Assembly (NCBI GenBank): GCA_007449985.2
Contig: VIIQ02000329.1
Location: 1 to 64,000 of the forward strand
Source of the DNA: Desmodesmus armatus
Lineage: Eukaryota > Chlorophyta > Chlorophyceae > Sphaeropleales > Scenedesmaceae
Length of the DNA: 64,000 nt
Reading direction: 5' to 3'
The number at the start of each line of letters is the position of its first letter. The stretch's first letter is position 1. The translations under genes were made by a program, and so were the position numbers. Of the stretch, positions 21,182 through 33,671 are shown piece after piece. The notes under the pieces were generated by a model. That model saw only the letters and a list, made by a program, of their open reading frames with translations. It did not search any database and was not told the DNA's origin.

Positions 21182-23532
21182 TTCCGCTTGGTGCTGTGCT
21201 TCGAATGCCAGTGAGCGAACCCTCAGGCCACCCCAGGTGCAGTAACACCTACTTAACGTACACTTCAGCTGTCATACTGTACGGTGTGGTGTCGGAGTGC
21301 TTGAATAGTGCAGGCTTGTGGAAGTACGAGCTCTGTTGCCGAATGGCATGGAGCGCTTGTTTCGGGTACGAAATGTTAACGATGGCATCACGATCAAACG
21401 CCCATATTCACCAGAGGCGCTGAGGCGTGTACGAGCGCAATGTTCACTCACTGTCGACCCCAACCTTGACCTCGTTGATTGATTCCGCACTCTTACACTC
21501 ATTTCAAGTGTACATTACGGTTCGTCATGTCATGGACTGACACCTCACTAGTGAGTATCTGAGTATCTGCGCAGGGCGCGGATCCAGTCTGGAGTATCGT
21601 TCCGGGGCTGATCACAACACCAGTGCGCAGTAGCAGCGGCAAAAGCCTAGAATTTGTTTTACCTTCCACATGTCGCATCGTTTCCAAGGACACGAGAGCC
21701 GTGGGGCGTGGAGGTGCCCAACATGTGAAGGCTTTGCAGCTTTTGGACTGAGTGTTTCTCTGTTCAGTGCGTGCACCTCTGTCTTTCTGACTGTTGCTCC
21801 TACTGTTTTCACCTGTGGGCCTCTGCCCTTGGGGCCTCCAACCAGCAATGGCAGTGCAGTACAGCTCAGCCATGATCTACACCTGATCAGGTCATGACTT
21901 GCGCAGCCTTCAAGGTTGAGTGATAAGCCTTGTCACTCGGTGCAAGCAAACGGAGTATGGCTTGTTTCAAAGTACTCCGCAGCAGACTGCTCAGTAGTAG
22001 GAGGACCACTATATCTGAAGCATGTACCGGTGCGAGGCAAGCTGGCCATCTACACGTCAACATGCTGCATGTGCGCCGCAGCTAGACCCTGCAAGGAGAA
22101 ACTGTTGCACACCGTCCAAAACCCAGTACCCTTCAAACTACTCCATAACGCAAGAACAAACCCGTTTTTGCATCTCTGACTGACAGCCACAACCACGCCA
22201 TTACTTCCAGAACGCAGCAGCCACACGCCCAAAGGTTCACTGAACAGGGACAAAGTGCACGCTACCCCTTGGCCCAACACACAGTCCAGGACCAAAAACC
22301 CACACAGCAAGCTGGTCCTACCCCTAAGAAAGGTTGTGAAAGGACCACTGCGATCAGTCGCCCCCAAGGAAGCTGGGTGCGTCAGACCGGCACCTGAGAA
22401 AGCACCTTGCAAACACGCATTGCTTGCCAACACTCACTGAGCCAAAGCATGCAATGTTGGCACAGATGTGCACGTTAACACGAATGTGCACAGCACAGCA
22501 CAGCGCAGCGCAGCACAGCACACACGGCACACCATGCGCTCAATGACCCCTGGGCTTGCGCTCGACCAAGATAGTGTGCTTGATCACTCCTCTCCACTCT
22601 GACAACCCTGTCGACCCACCGACACACTGAACAAAACGAGTGCAGCAGCAGCAACAGCAGCAGCATGTCCTTCGCTGCCATTAAACACACTTCAAACACA
22701 CTTAACACACTTTGAGCCGCATAAAGGGATAGGGCTTGGGCCTGCTTGACACGCCATGACAAGCTCTGTCACCAATGAGGCTACATGCCTTCAGCCCACT
22801 TGTGGCTGGGTTAGGGGCCATCTGGCTTCTTGGCTTCAGCACTTGCTTCAAGGCATAAGCACTAGCCTTGCCATGGCTAGGGCTTTGGCTCTGGCGGAAG
22901 CAGTCCGCAGTCAGCAGGGCTGCCGCCTCCCGGGGTGGTGGTGGTGTGTGGGGGGGTAGGGTTTAGGGGTTCCCTACTAGGGTTCCCTACATTTGAAATG
23001 ATTTGCCGAAGTAGATGTGGGTGGTACTGGCCTCACGGTACATGATCCATGATTGTGGCAGCAATCCAAGTACACCATCTTTGTTTGGGACAGCTCCGTC
23101 AAGCTTCACAGTGCTGTGGGAGGCACTGGCTGATTGGCCGCGTGAGGAGGGGAACCCGGTGGTGTGTGATCAGGATTTCAAACCCTCGAATGTGGTGGCA
23201 CCCCTTGTTAGGCATGTTACTTGAGAGTTCCCACAAAACTTGTGGCGGCAGCAGGAAGTTGGTTACACCTTGCGTTTGCGGATAGCAGACCTCACCGATC
23301 AAGTGACCTCACAAGACTTGGGTGTAAGTGATGGTGGTGGTGCAAGCTTGTTGCTGCTTTCTCGGCTGATGCAGCAAACACGGCCAGTTTTTCAGGAGCC
23401 CCATGTGACATGTTAGGTGGTTCAAGACAGCAAAGGCAATGCCACGGTCTGAGATTGAACATGTGCGCAACTTGCTGAAAGCTTGGGCACCCCAAAACAA
23501 CACACTGCCACACACTGCAACACCTCCATCCA
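21182..23532. other. Intergenic, between SBP gene 5' end and TFIP11-like gene 3' end
   Basis: Should contain the SBP promoter and possibly further 5' exons, plus the TFIP11-like 3' UTR. I see no conserved protein, tRNA or transposon end. A short alternating GCACAGCACAGCGCAGC stretch occurs near 22490-22515. Confidence 0.5.
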
Positions 23533-26500
23533 TCACTTCCCACCGCCTTTCGACAGCGCCTCTGCCTTCAACCCTTCTAGCGACACAGGCACCCACCCCC
23601 GGCCCTTGAGCTGTGCCCGCACAACCCCCCTCGACGCATCCACAACACAGCTCACACCCCCAAAGCTATACACAGGCAGGCCATCATGCAGCCGACCAGC
23701 CCTCGGCAGGAACTCCAGCCCCTGCTCTTGCGCGTACTGGCCCACAAGGTCCCGGAAGCTGGGCTCTGGGCCAGCCTGGCCCACTGCTGGGCCAGGTCCC
23801 GGCCTGGCCCCCGTAAATTGGCCTGCTGCTGCTGCTGCTGAGTCCGGCTCGACCTCCATCCGCCAGGAAGGTATACTTCCAGCGGCAGCAGCGCCGCCAG
23901 CAGCTACTGCTGCTGCTGCTGGGTAGGGCAGTGGCTGCCCATCGGCTGCGCTGTTCATCATATTGAGGGCTTGACTAAACCCTGCCCGAACACGAGGGTG
24001 ATCCAACAGGTCCTGCACAGGGGGAAATCACACAATATAAAAAACTGCAGCGTGAGGCATGATGCAGTGCGCATGTGAAAACATGATGCAGTGCGCATGT
24101 AAAAATTTGCAGGCAGCAGCCTGTACGGCGATTGTTGCAGTGTGCCATGGTCACATTGTGACATACTCTGTGTCAAGTCGTGTTTGGTGAATGCCCCCCC
24201 CCCCCCTAAAGCCCCCTCCCCCCCGCACTCTGACCCCAGGCCAAACACACAGCAGAGCCCTGCAGCCCCTCTCACTTGTGGGAAGCGTCCCTTCCACTCC
24301 AAGTACCAGCGTGTCACCTCATCATAATCGGGGCTGTGGCTAAGCCAGTGGTGCAGCAAGCCCCCCCCCCCCTTCCCACACACACCCTAAATGCAGTCCT
24401 TGCCCAGGAACCAGCGTGTTTGGTGAACGCCCCCCCCCCCCCTTCACACACACACCAGGCCCCTCACACCTAACCTGACCCCAGGCCAAACACACAGTAG
24501 AGCCATGCAGCCTTTCTCACCTGTGGGAAGCGTCCCTTCCACTCCAGGTACCAGCGTCACTTCATCATAGTCAGGGCTGCAGCTGAGCCAGTGGTGCAGC
24601 AAGCGCCCCCCCCCCCCCCCCCCCCCCCCCCCCGTGGGGCTTGTTTGAGTGTCATCTCTGCCCAATTCAGGAGTGCCACACGTTGGTCCCCCCCCCACAC
24701 ACACACAGACAGACACACACACACACAGTCACCCCCCCCCACACACGTCCCTGTGACTCTCACCTGTGGGAAGCGCCCTTCCACTCCAGGTACCACCTTG
24801 TCACCTCATCATAATCAGGGCTGTGGCTAAGCCAGTGGTGCTGCAAGCCCCCCCCCCCCCCCCCCCCCCCTTTCCACACACCCAACCCTGAATGCAGCCC
24901 GTGCCCATGCATCAAGTGACCTGGGGGAACTATCACTCACTTCCAAAAGGCCCACTCCCCAAACTAAAGCCCCCCCCCCCCCCCCGCCTCTCACTTGTGG
25001 GAAGCGTCCCTTCCACTCCAGGTACCAGCGTGTCACCTCATCATAGTCAGGGCTGTGGCTGAGCCAGTGGTGCAGCAAGCGCCCCCCCCCCCCCCCCGGC
25101 TTGTTTGAGTGTCATCCCTGCCCAATTCAGGCGTGCCACATGTTGCCCCCCCCCCACAGACACACAAACACACAGTCACCCCCCCCCCCCCCCACACACA
25201 CACACCCACACGCAAAGACACAGTCACGCCCCCCCCCCTCCCCCCCACACACGTCCCTGCCACTCTCACTTGTGGGAAGCGTCCCTTCCACTCCAAGTAC
25301 CAGCGTGTCACCTCATCATAGTCGGGGCTGTGGCTAAGCCAGTGGTGCAGAAGGGCCAGCCAGGGGGGAAAGAAGGAGGCCTCCATCAGGCCAGCCAGCT
25401 GGTGTAGAGGCACCAGGCCGTGCCACGACAGCGCCCAATCAAACGGCTCCAGCTGCGGCTGCAGGGGGTTGAGCACCATCTCCTGTTGTTGAGGTGGGGG
25501 GGGGGGGGGAGGGGATGTGAGTAGCAAGAATCCGACAAAGCAAACAAGACTGAAGGCAGAGAGGATGAGGCGAAGCATGACGCCTCCATCAACCCAGCCA
25601 GCTGGTGTAACGACACCAAGCCATGCTACGACAGAGCCCAGTCAAAGGGCTCCAGCTGCGGCTGCAGGGGTGAGCACCATCTCCTGCTCGTTGTTTTTTT
25701 GGGGGAGGGAGGTAGAGGAGGGAGAACAGAGTGGGAGGAGGGGGTGATGTTGGTGGCAGGAAACCAAGAGGCAACTGAAACTGTGAGAAGGATGCCTCCA
25801 TCATACCAGCCAGCTGGTGTAGCGGCACCAGGCCGTGCCACGACAGCGCCCAACCAAAGGGCTCAAGCTGCGGCTGCAAGGGATTGAGCACCACCTCCTG
25901 GTGTTTCGGGGGCGGGGGTGGGTGGGGTGGGGTGGGGGGAGCAGAGGGAGAACATACATATCAGGTGGGGGGGAGGGGTGCATGTGGGTGGCAGGGAACC
26001 AACAGGCGAAACAAACTGAGAGAGGGATGCCTCCAACAGACCAGCCAGCTTGTGTAAGGGCGCTAGGCCATGCCACAACAGCGTTCAGTCAAACGGCTTC
26101 AGCTGCGGCTGCAGGGGGTTGAGCACCATCTCCTGTTTAGCTGGGAAGCATAGAGGGTGGATAGGGTAGACCAACAATGCAGGGGAAGGGGCAAAGACAG
26201 CGTGTGTTGACGGTAATAATGTCACCAAAACTTCATAGATGGGTTTGCAAAACTTCATAGATGGGTTTGGTTGCCCCCCCCCCCCCTCTTATGAGGCACT
26301 CACCGTCTGCATGGCCTGTGCCAGCTTAGGCAGGATGCATCGTGCCATGAGCCCCTCCCAGTCCTGCAGCTCAAACACCTTCACCCAGGGGCCTAGCAGG
26401 ATGCGCGCACTGCCATCTGACGCGTGCCAGGCTGTGAGGGCGCGACTCAAGCGGTGCCTGCAGCCAAAAAAAACCAGGGGGGGTGGGGTGGGGGGGGGGG

Positions 26501-29471
26501 GGGGGGCGATTGGCAGGAGGCAGGAGGATGAGGAGCTTTTGTGTGCACGAGCGGGGGGTTGTGAGGGCATATGTTAAGTGATGACTACAGCGTTGAACAG
26601 TGCGTGGTAAGACGGGGTGTTCAGGCTCAGCCTGAACCATGTAACAGTAACAGTAACAGTAAGAAAGAGGGACCAAGCAGGATTCGCGCATGACGATCCG
26701 ACGCGTGCCACACCGTCAGCGCACGACTCAAGCGGAGCTTGCAATCTAGACAGAACAGAGCAGCAGCATACAGATCGAAGCAGCGCTCAGCACTTGGCAA
26801 GGATGCCTGGCCCGCTCCCTATGCCTCTTCCCGCCCCCATGCTGATGCGAAAAGACCCCCCCCCCACCCACCCAAACAACATCCCACACAGACGTAAGTG
26901 TACCTGATGGTGCGGTAGACCGATACCATCTCAGGTGCCAGGTACGGCAGCCACTGGCTGCCCTGGCAGGGGTGCACCCATACACGCAAGGACTGCCTTT
27001 CCCGGATGGGGTCCCAACCTTCAACAGCAGCAGCACCAAGTTCCCGCCCCTGGGGCTTTGTCCACATCACCGCCCTCATGTCCATCCGAACAAACCATGT
27101 GCCCCCCCCCTCCCCCCCCTCCCCCGGGGCACACCCACAACATCTCACACCCACATACCTGATGGTGGGGTAGACCGAGACCATCTCAGGTGCCAGGTAA
27201 GGTAGCCAGGGGTGCAGCCAGGCATGTATGGGCTGTGTCTCGCGCGTGGGGTCCCACCCCTCAACAGCAGCAGCGATGCGGGGCATCACCAGCCCCTGCA
27301 GCAGCGTCTGGCAGGCACCCCGGGGCAGCAGGGGGGCCCAGGCGTCAAACCAGGCCAGGAGGGGCTCTGGGTGGCGGGGCTCCCACTGGGTGATGGCAGA
27401 CCTGAAAGTCAGTGGGGGTTGGCAAAACAGGGGGGGTCAAGGAGAGGGGGCAGGGCGCTTTAGTCCCAAAGAGGCAGCGGGGGGGGGGGGGGGGGGGCAG
27501 GCATCAAACCAGGCCATGAGGGGCTCTGGGTGGCGGGGCTCCCACTGGGTGATGACAGACCTGGAGAGCAGACCCAGGGGGAGTGAGGGGCATTACAATT
27601 GAGTGTACTCCTTCAAGGACCCAACATCCCAACACCCCATGGATATGCCTGTGTTAAGCAGAGAGAATACAGTGTGTGCAGAGAGAATACAGTGTGTGTA
27701 GGGAGGGGGGTCGAAGAGGGGAGGGGGAGTGTGAGTCGCCCGCCCTTCAAGCCTGTCAACAGTCATGGCAGGCACCCCGGGGAAACACTCAACCCACCTG
27801 ATGGGGGGCATCACCACTTCCGCCACCAGGGTAGCATAGGGATCGCCAGCATCCTCCGAGCCCGCTCCCCCCAGCAGCACCGACTGCCGAGTGCCCTCCC
27901 CCTCCAGCAAGCCCCGCCACGCTTTGAGCTCTGACACACGCTCCCACCCCCCTTCTTGGGCTTCCGCTGTGCCCATGTCCAAAGTTCACCCCCCCCCAAA
28001 CAAACACACACTCTCTGCTTAACACAAATGCTCAACACACCTGATAGGGGACATCACCACCTCCGCAACCAGGGTAGCATAGGGGTCACCAGCATCCTCC
28101 CAGCCCGCTCCCCCCAGCAGCACCGACTGCCGAGTGCCCTCCCCCTCCAGCAAGCCCCGCCACGCTTTGAGCTCTGACACACGCTCCCACCCCCCTTCTT
28201 GGGCTTCCGCTGTGCCCATGTCCAAAGTTCACCCCCCCCCCCCCCCAAACAAACACACACTATCTGCTTAACACAAATGCTCAACACACCTGATAGGGGA
28301 CATCACCACCTCCGCAACCAGGGTAGCATAGGGGTCACCAGCATCCTCCCAGCCCGCTCCCCCCAGCAGCACCGACTGCCGAGTGCCCTCCCCTTCCAGC
28401 AGACCCCGCCACGCCTTCAGCTCAGGCACACCCCGCTGCGGCTCCAGCAGCGGCTGCCACCCTGCCAGAAGGCTGCGGAATCGCGGCAACACCTGCACAC
28501 AGCGCAAGGTTTGCGCAAACGTCAGTGATCAATTGTCCTAACGAATGCTTTACAGGGGACCGTGTGTCTGCATGGTGGTGGTGAGTAACACCTGCACACT
28601 GCACCAGTATTCAACTGTCCGAACATGAGTCTCCTGTCATGGGGGCCCATGTGGGTGGGTGGTGGGTGGGTGCATGTGCGTGTGTGTGAGGGGGGGAGGG
28701 GGCAGGGGACCCCGCTGTGGCTCCAGCAGCAGGTGCCAGCCAGCCAGCAGGCTGCGAAAGCGTGGCAGCACACAAAACGGAAGTGTTACTTAGTGAAACG
28801 GACCGCCGGAACGAAACATCGCAGCAGATGGACAAGGGACAACATGCCAGTGAACCACACTTGGAAACACTCGACAAACACTCACTCAGCGCGCCCTCAA
28901 CACCTGCACACAGCGCCGGTGTACACACAATGACCCCCCTGATAGCTATAAGCAAAACACCCTGACCTGAGCTAGTGCTGCTGCTGCCAGGCTGTACATC
29001 ACATACTCCTCAGGATAGGAAGTAACCATGTCTGTATAGGCCCCCAGCAGCTGCTACACTGGGCCTGTGGTCTTTAAACACCCTCGTAAACCCCGTTGAA
29101 AACTTCCCTAACCTGACGCCATCTTGCTCAAGTACCCAGCACAGTCAGAATTATCAAATAAACCCCAGGCAAAACACACCCACCTGTGCCAGTGCTGCTG
29201 CCGCCAGGCTGTAAATCACATACTCCTCAGGATAACTGGTCGCCATGTCTGTATAGGCCCCCAGCAGCTGCTGCAGCGACAGGCTCCCATTGGCAGCCTG
29301 GCCTTGAATTTTGGCCAGGCGTGTAGTGAGACCTGCCAGCCTGTCAGCCGCTGCTGCCGCTGCTGCGACCTCCTTGGCGAGGCGGGCCTTTTCTTGGGCC
29401 AAGAGGGTGGCTGTGTCCTGTGTATGTGTATGTGTTGTGTGTGTGTGTGGGTGGTGTGTGTGTGTGTGTGT

Positions 29472-29544
<73 letters not shown>

Positions 29545-32500
29545 TGGTGGTGGGTGGTGGGGGGGGGGGCAAGGAAGAAGGGTCACAGATTGGCAGTGAG
29601 ATAGGAGGGGTGTGGCACTGTGCGAAAGGACAGCGCCGGCCTTGAATCTTGCCCAGGCGTGTGGTGAGACCTGCCAGCCTGTCCGCTGCCGCTGCCGCTG
29701 CTGCCACCTCTTTGGCGAGGCGGGCCTTTTCTTGGGCCAAGAGGGTGGCCGTGTCCTGTGTATGTGTGTGTGGTGGAGGGGGGGGGGGGGGCAGGAAGGA
29801 GGGTCACCAATTGGCAGTGTGATGAGAAGGGTGTGGCAATGTACAGTAGATTGCGGCATGACCCTCAACCCTGGCTGGTCGTGTAGTGAGACCTGCCAGC
29901 CTGTCGGCCGCTGCTGCTGCTGCTGCAACCTCCTCGGCCAGGCGGGCCTTCTCCTGGGCTAGGAGAGTGGCCGTGTCCTGCAAGTGTGGGGGAAGGGAAA
30001 CGCAGGAGGAGAAGGAAGGGGGCGCTCACATCAATGATGGGTGAAAACGAGCAACATGTTGACCCTGTCACGCTGCCTGTGAACCCTAGCGGGCGGGAGA
30101 ACCAGCCAGCCTGTCGGGCGCTGCGACTGCTGCAACCTCTTTTGCAAAGGGCTGTTTATGGGGCCGTGCAAGTGGCTATGTCCTGCTCAGTGTGACAAAG
30201 GCTGCACATGGTGGGTATGTACGAATAACAACAGGGGACACTCATACTGCAGAGTGAAGGGGTTGGTAGACACATGGTGACATGGGGGTGGAGTCTGAAG
30301 CACGGGCACACTTGATAGTAACAACTTGTGGTGGATGTTTTGCCCCACAACAACAACACCACACACGCCAAGCTTCGATCAACAGTGCTGCGCCCCACCT
30401 GTTGGTGTTGCAGTTGTGCGCCCATCCTCCTGAGCTGTGCCTCAGTCACCCCCCCCCCCTCCCCCCTCCCCCCCCGCATCATGAAAATGTGTATGCATCG
30501 CCGGCGCCTATAAGGACCCCCCCCCTCACCTGTTGGTGCTGCAGTTGTGCGTCCATCCTCCTCAGCTGTGCCTCAGTCATGCTGACCAGCAGGCCCATGT
30601 TGTGGTGCAGCTCAGGCATGGGGGGACCAGCATCAGCAGGGGCACCATCTGCACACGGTGGGGGGGGGGCATTGAGGTACCAAGCAAGCAATTATAGTGA
30701 GGGAAAGCAAAAGGGGGGGGGGGGCTGTGTGTTTGGTGCAGCTCAGGCATGGGGGGACCAGCATCAGCTGGCGCACCATCTGCACAGAGTGGGGGGGGGG
30801 GGGTACAAAACAAGAGCACATTAGATTATGTGTTGTGGTGCAGCTCAGGCATCAGGGGGCCAGCATCAGCAGGCGCACCATCTGCACACGGGGGTGGAAA
30901 GAGGGGGTGGGGGTGTATGAAACAAGCAGCACATTAGAGGTATGGGTGAGCTCATGGCGGTGCATCAATGTGTTGTGGTGCAACTCAGGCATGGGGGATC
31001 CCGCATCAGCTGGAGCACCATCTGCACACGGGGGGGGGGGGGGGGGGTAAGACAATTGTGACGCGAGTGTAAGCACATGGCAATAATGTTGTATGGTGCA
31101 GCTCAGGCATAGGGGGACCAGCATCAGCTGGCGCACCATCTGCACACAGGGGTGGGGAGGGGGTGGGGCAGTTGAAGACAGCAAACAAAGAATCGTGGTG
31201 GTGAGTGTAAGCATGCACACGGGTGTGTGTCGGTGCAGCCCAGACTTTGGAGGACTGCCCATGTCGACTCTCTCCTAGGTCATCAGTGTGTGCTCCCCCA
31301 CCCCCTCCCCCGTCTTCCAGTCTCATGTGCACCCCCCTCACATACCTTCTGGTGCGCTGGGCTGCTTTAAGTCAGTCACAAGCCGCGCCTGTGGCCCCCG
31401 CAAGTCCAAAACGGATTGTGCCCCACCTTGACCCCACCACCGCAACCACCACCACCACCACCTGTGCTCGGTGCAAAGTGTGTTTGGTCAAGTTGCTTGA
31501 GGACAGCTCCCCCCTCCTCCCCCACCTTCTGTTGCGTTGAGCTGCTCCAAGTCTGTCACCAGCCGTGCCTGTGGCCCCCTGAGGTCCAAGATAGGCTGTG
31601 TAGCGACCTTGGCACCTCCGCCACCAGTTGACTCCTCCAGCACCTCCTCTGCTGTCTTGTATATGCGCTTCTGACGCACTGGGGCCGCCTTCTTCTTCCA
31701 CAAGGGGGCTGGAAGGGGTAAGAGGATTGGGGGAGGGGAGGGAGAGGGAGAGGGAGGGGGGGGGGGTGTCAGATGGGGTAGTGAGATGCGGAGAGTGTGT
31801 CTGCTGGCTGCCACACCCTGCCAAGTGATGTCAGTACCACAGGTGCAAGATGTGATATCTGCCCAATGCCAGTCACGCACAGCTCAACCCAGCCAGCAAA
31901 CATAGAACTTTCACACAGCCTGTGGCTGAGCCGCCCCAGCTGTACGTGCGTACCTGCGTCTTTGCCGCTGCTGCTGCCAGCTCCCCCTCCAGCTCAGCAG
32001 CGTCGGCATCAGCTGCCGCCTTCTGGGCTGGGCTTGGCTTCACCTGTGGGTGTGGGGGGGTGGGTGAGGGGCATGCAGCGGGGGGGGGGGGGGGGGCCAA
32101 AGAAAACAAAGAGGAACACAGTAAGACCTTAGGCAGGAACATGGGTGTAACAGGGTCCACCCACACCACAGACGAAAGAACGAAATTCAGATGAGGATGG
32201 CCCCTGGGCTTTTGTTCACACATAGGACCCTCCAGCTCAGCAGCATCAGCATCAGCTGCTGCCTTCTGGGCGGCACTCGGCTTCACCTGAATGGCGGTGT
32301 GTGTGTGTGTGTGTCGACAGAGAGACTGCATGCGTGCACATGCATGCTGGCTAGCAGTCATCCGACAAGGATAGTGTGTGTGTGTGGGGGGGGGGGGGGG
32401 GGGGGGCAAAGAAAACCACGAAGAACACAGTGAGGGCTTAGCCTGTCACTCTTGACTATGGCACTGTCTTGGAGCTGCCGTTCCACAACACATGGTGAGT

Positions 32501-33634
32501 GTCCCACGAACAAAGCAAAGGGGTGCGCAGGAAACGAGGGGTCACCCCACTTTGCCTCTGATACCCACCTTCGACTTTGACTCCTAGTACCCAAGTACCA
32601 CAGTGCATCCACTACTAGTTGTACTGCACTGTCGCTTACTGCGTGCTGCTGCACCGCTGTTTCCTCCCCCCACCCCCCGCCCACCCCACACACACTCTCA
32701 GCGTCACACCCACCTCCTGCTTGGTCTCCTGGTAGTCCCCAAAGCCCATCCCCATGCCCTTGGGCCGCAGCTTGGCCTCCAAGGGTTTAGCAATGCCCTG
32801 CCTGTTACGGCCTAAACCCTGCCCCGGCGTCCAGTTCATCTTCTGCAGCAACTTAGCTCCTATACCCTTAGTGTGAGCCTCGAAGGAGCCGAGGTCGGGG
32901 TTGGCGGTGCGTGCTGCGGTGCGCTGTGCTGCGGCTTGCGTGGCGGCCTGCTTCTGTTTCTGCTTCTGCTCGACAGCCGCCTTGATCCTGCGCACAAACA
33001 TTATGATGGGCGTGAACAAGACCATAGGATGAACAAGACCATGGGATGATCAGACGGGAGAGGTGTGAAGAGGGGAAGTGTATGGAGTGGGAGACAGAAT
33101 GAGGGGGTTAAGAGTGCAGGGGTGTTTGCATGAGGTCAGGCTCTAGAAGGCCAGGTCACCATTAGGCTGACAGCAGGATAGACGTGTACATACACGCAGC
33201 ACGAATGGAAGGGACAATGTGTGCCTGCATGGGTGTAGTAAATCACGTCAAATGACCCACCTTTTGCCAAATGCTGTTGGTAGTACTTCTGCTTCATCAT
33301 CCTCCCCTTCCTCCTGCTGCTGCTGCTGTTGATGATGCCGCAGCAATCCATTGCTGCCCTGCCTGCTGCTGCTGCTGCCCCCTGCTGCTGCACGCCCCCT
33401 GACTGAATCCCAGCCCGCCACCCCCTGAACCCCCACCTGCTGTAAACCCTAAACCGCCGCCTGTACTGGACCCTAAGCCCGGAGCCCCGCTGCTAAACCC
33501 CAGGCCTGCACCGCCCCCGCCAAAACCCAGGCCGGCGCCGGCGCCGCCAAAACCCAGGCCCCCTCGGCCACCGCCACCACCGGCAGCATCAGCATCAGCT
33601 TCTGCGTCTGCTGCTGCTTCTGCTGGTGCACTCG

Positions 33635-33671
<37 letters not shown>

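Noticed and set aside
21500..22440. Several 60-130-codon frames on both strands
   Set aside because: No composition bias, repeats, splice partners or family motifs; consistent with chance frames.
24600..24635. Poly-C runs as assembly gaps
   Set aside because: They vary in length and recur at the same position in every exon-edge copy, so they are part of the repeat unit rather than filler, though exact lengths are unreliable.
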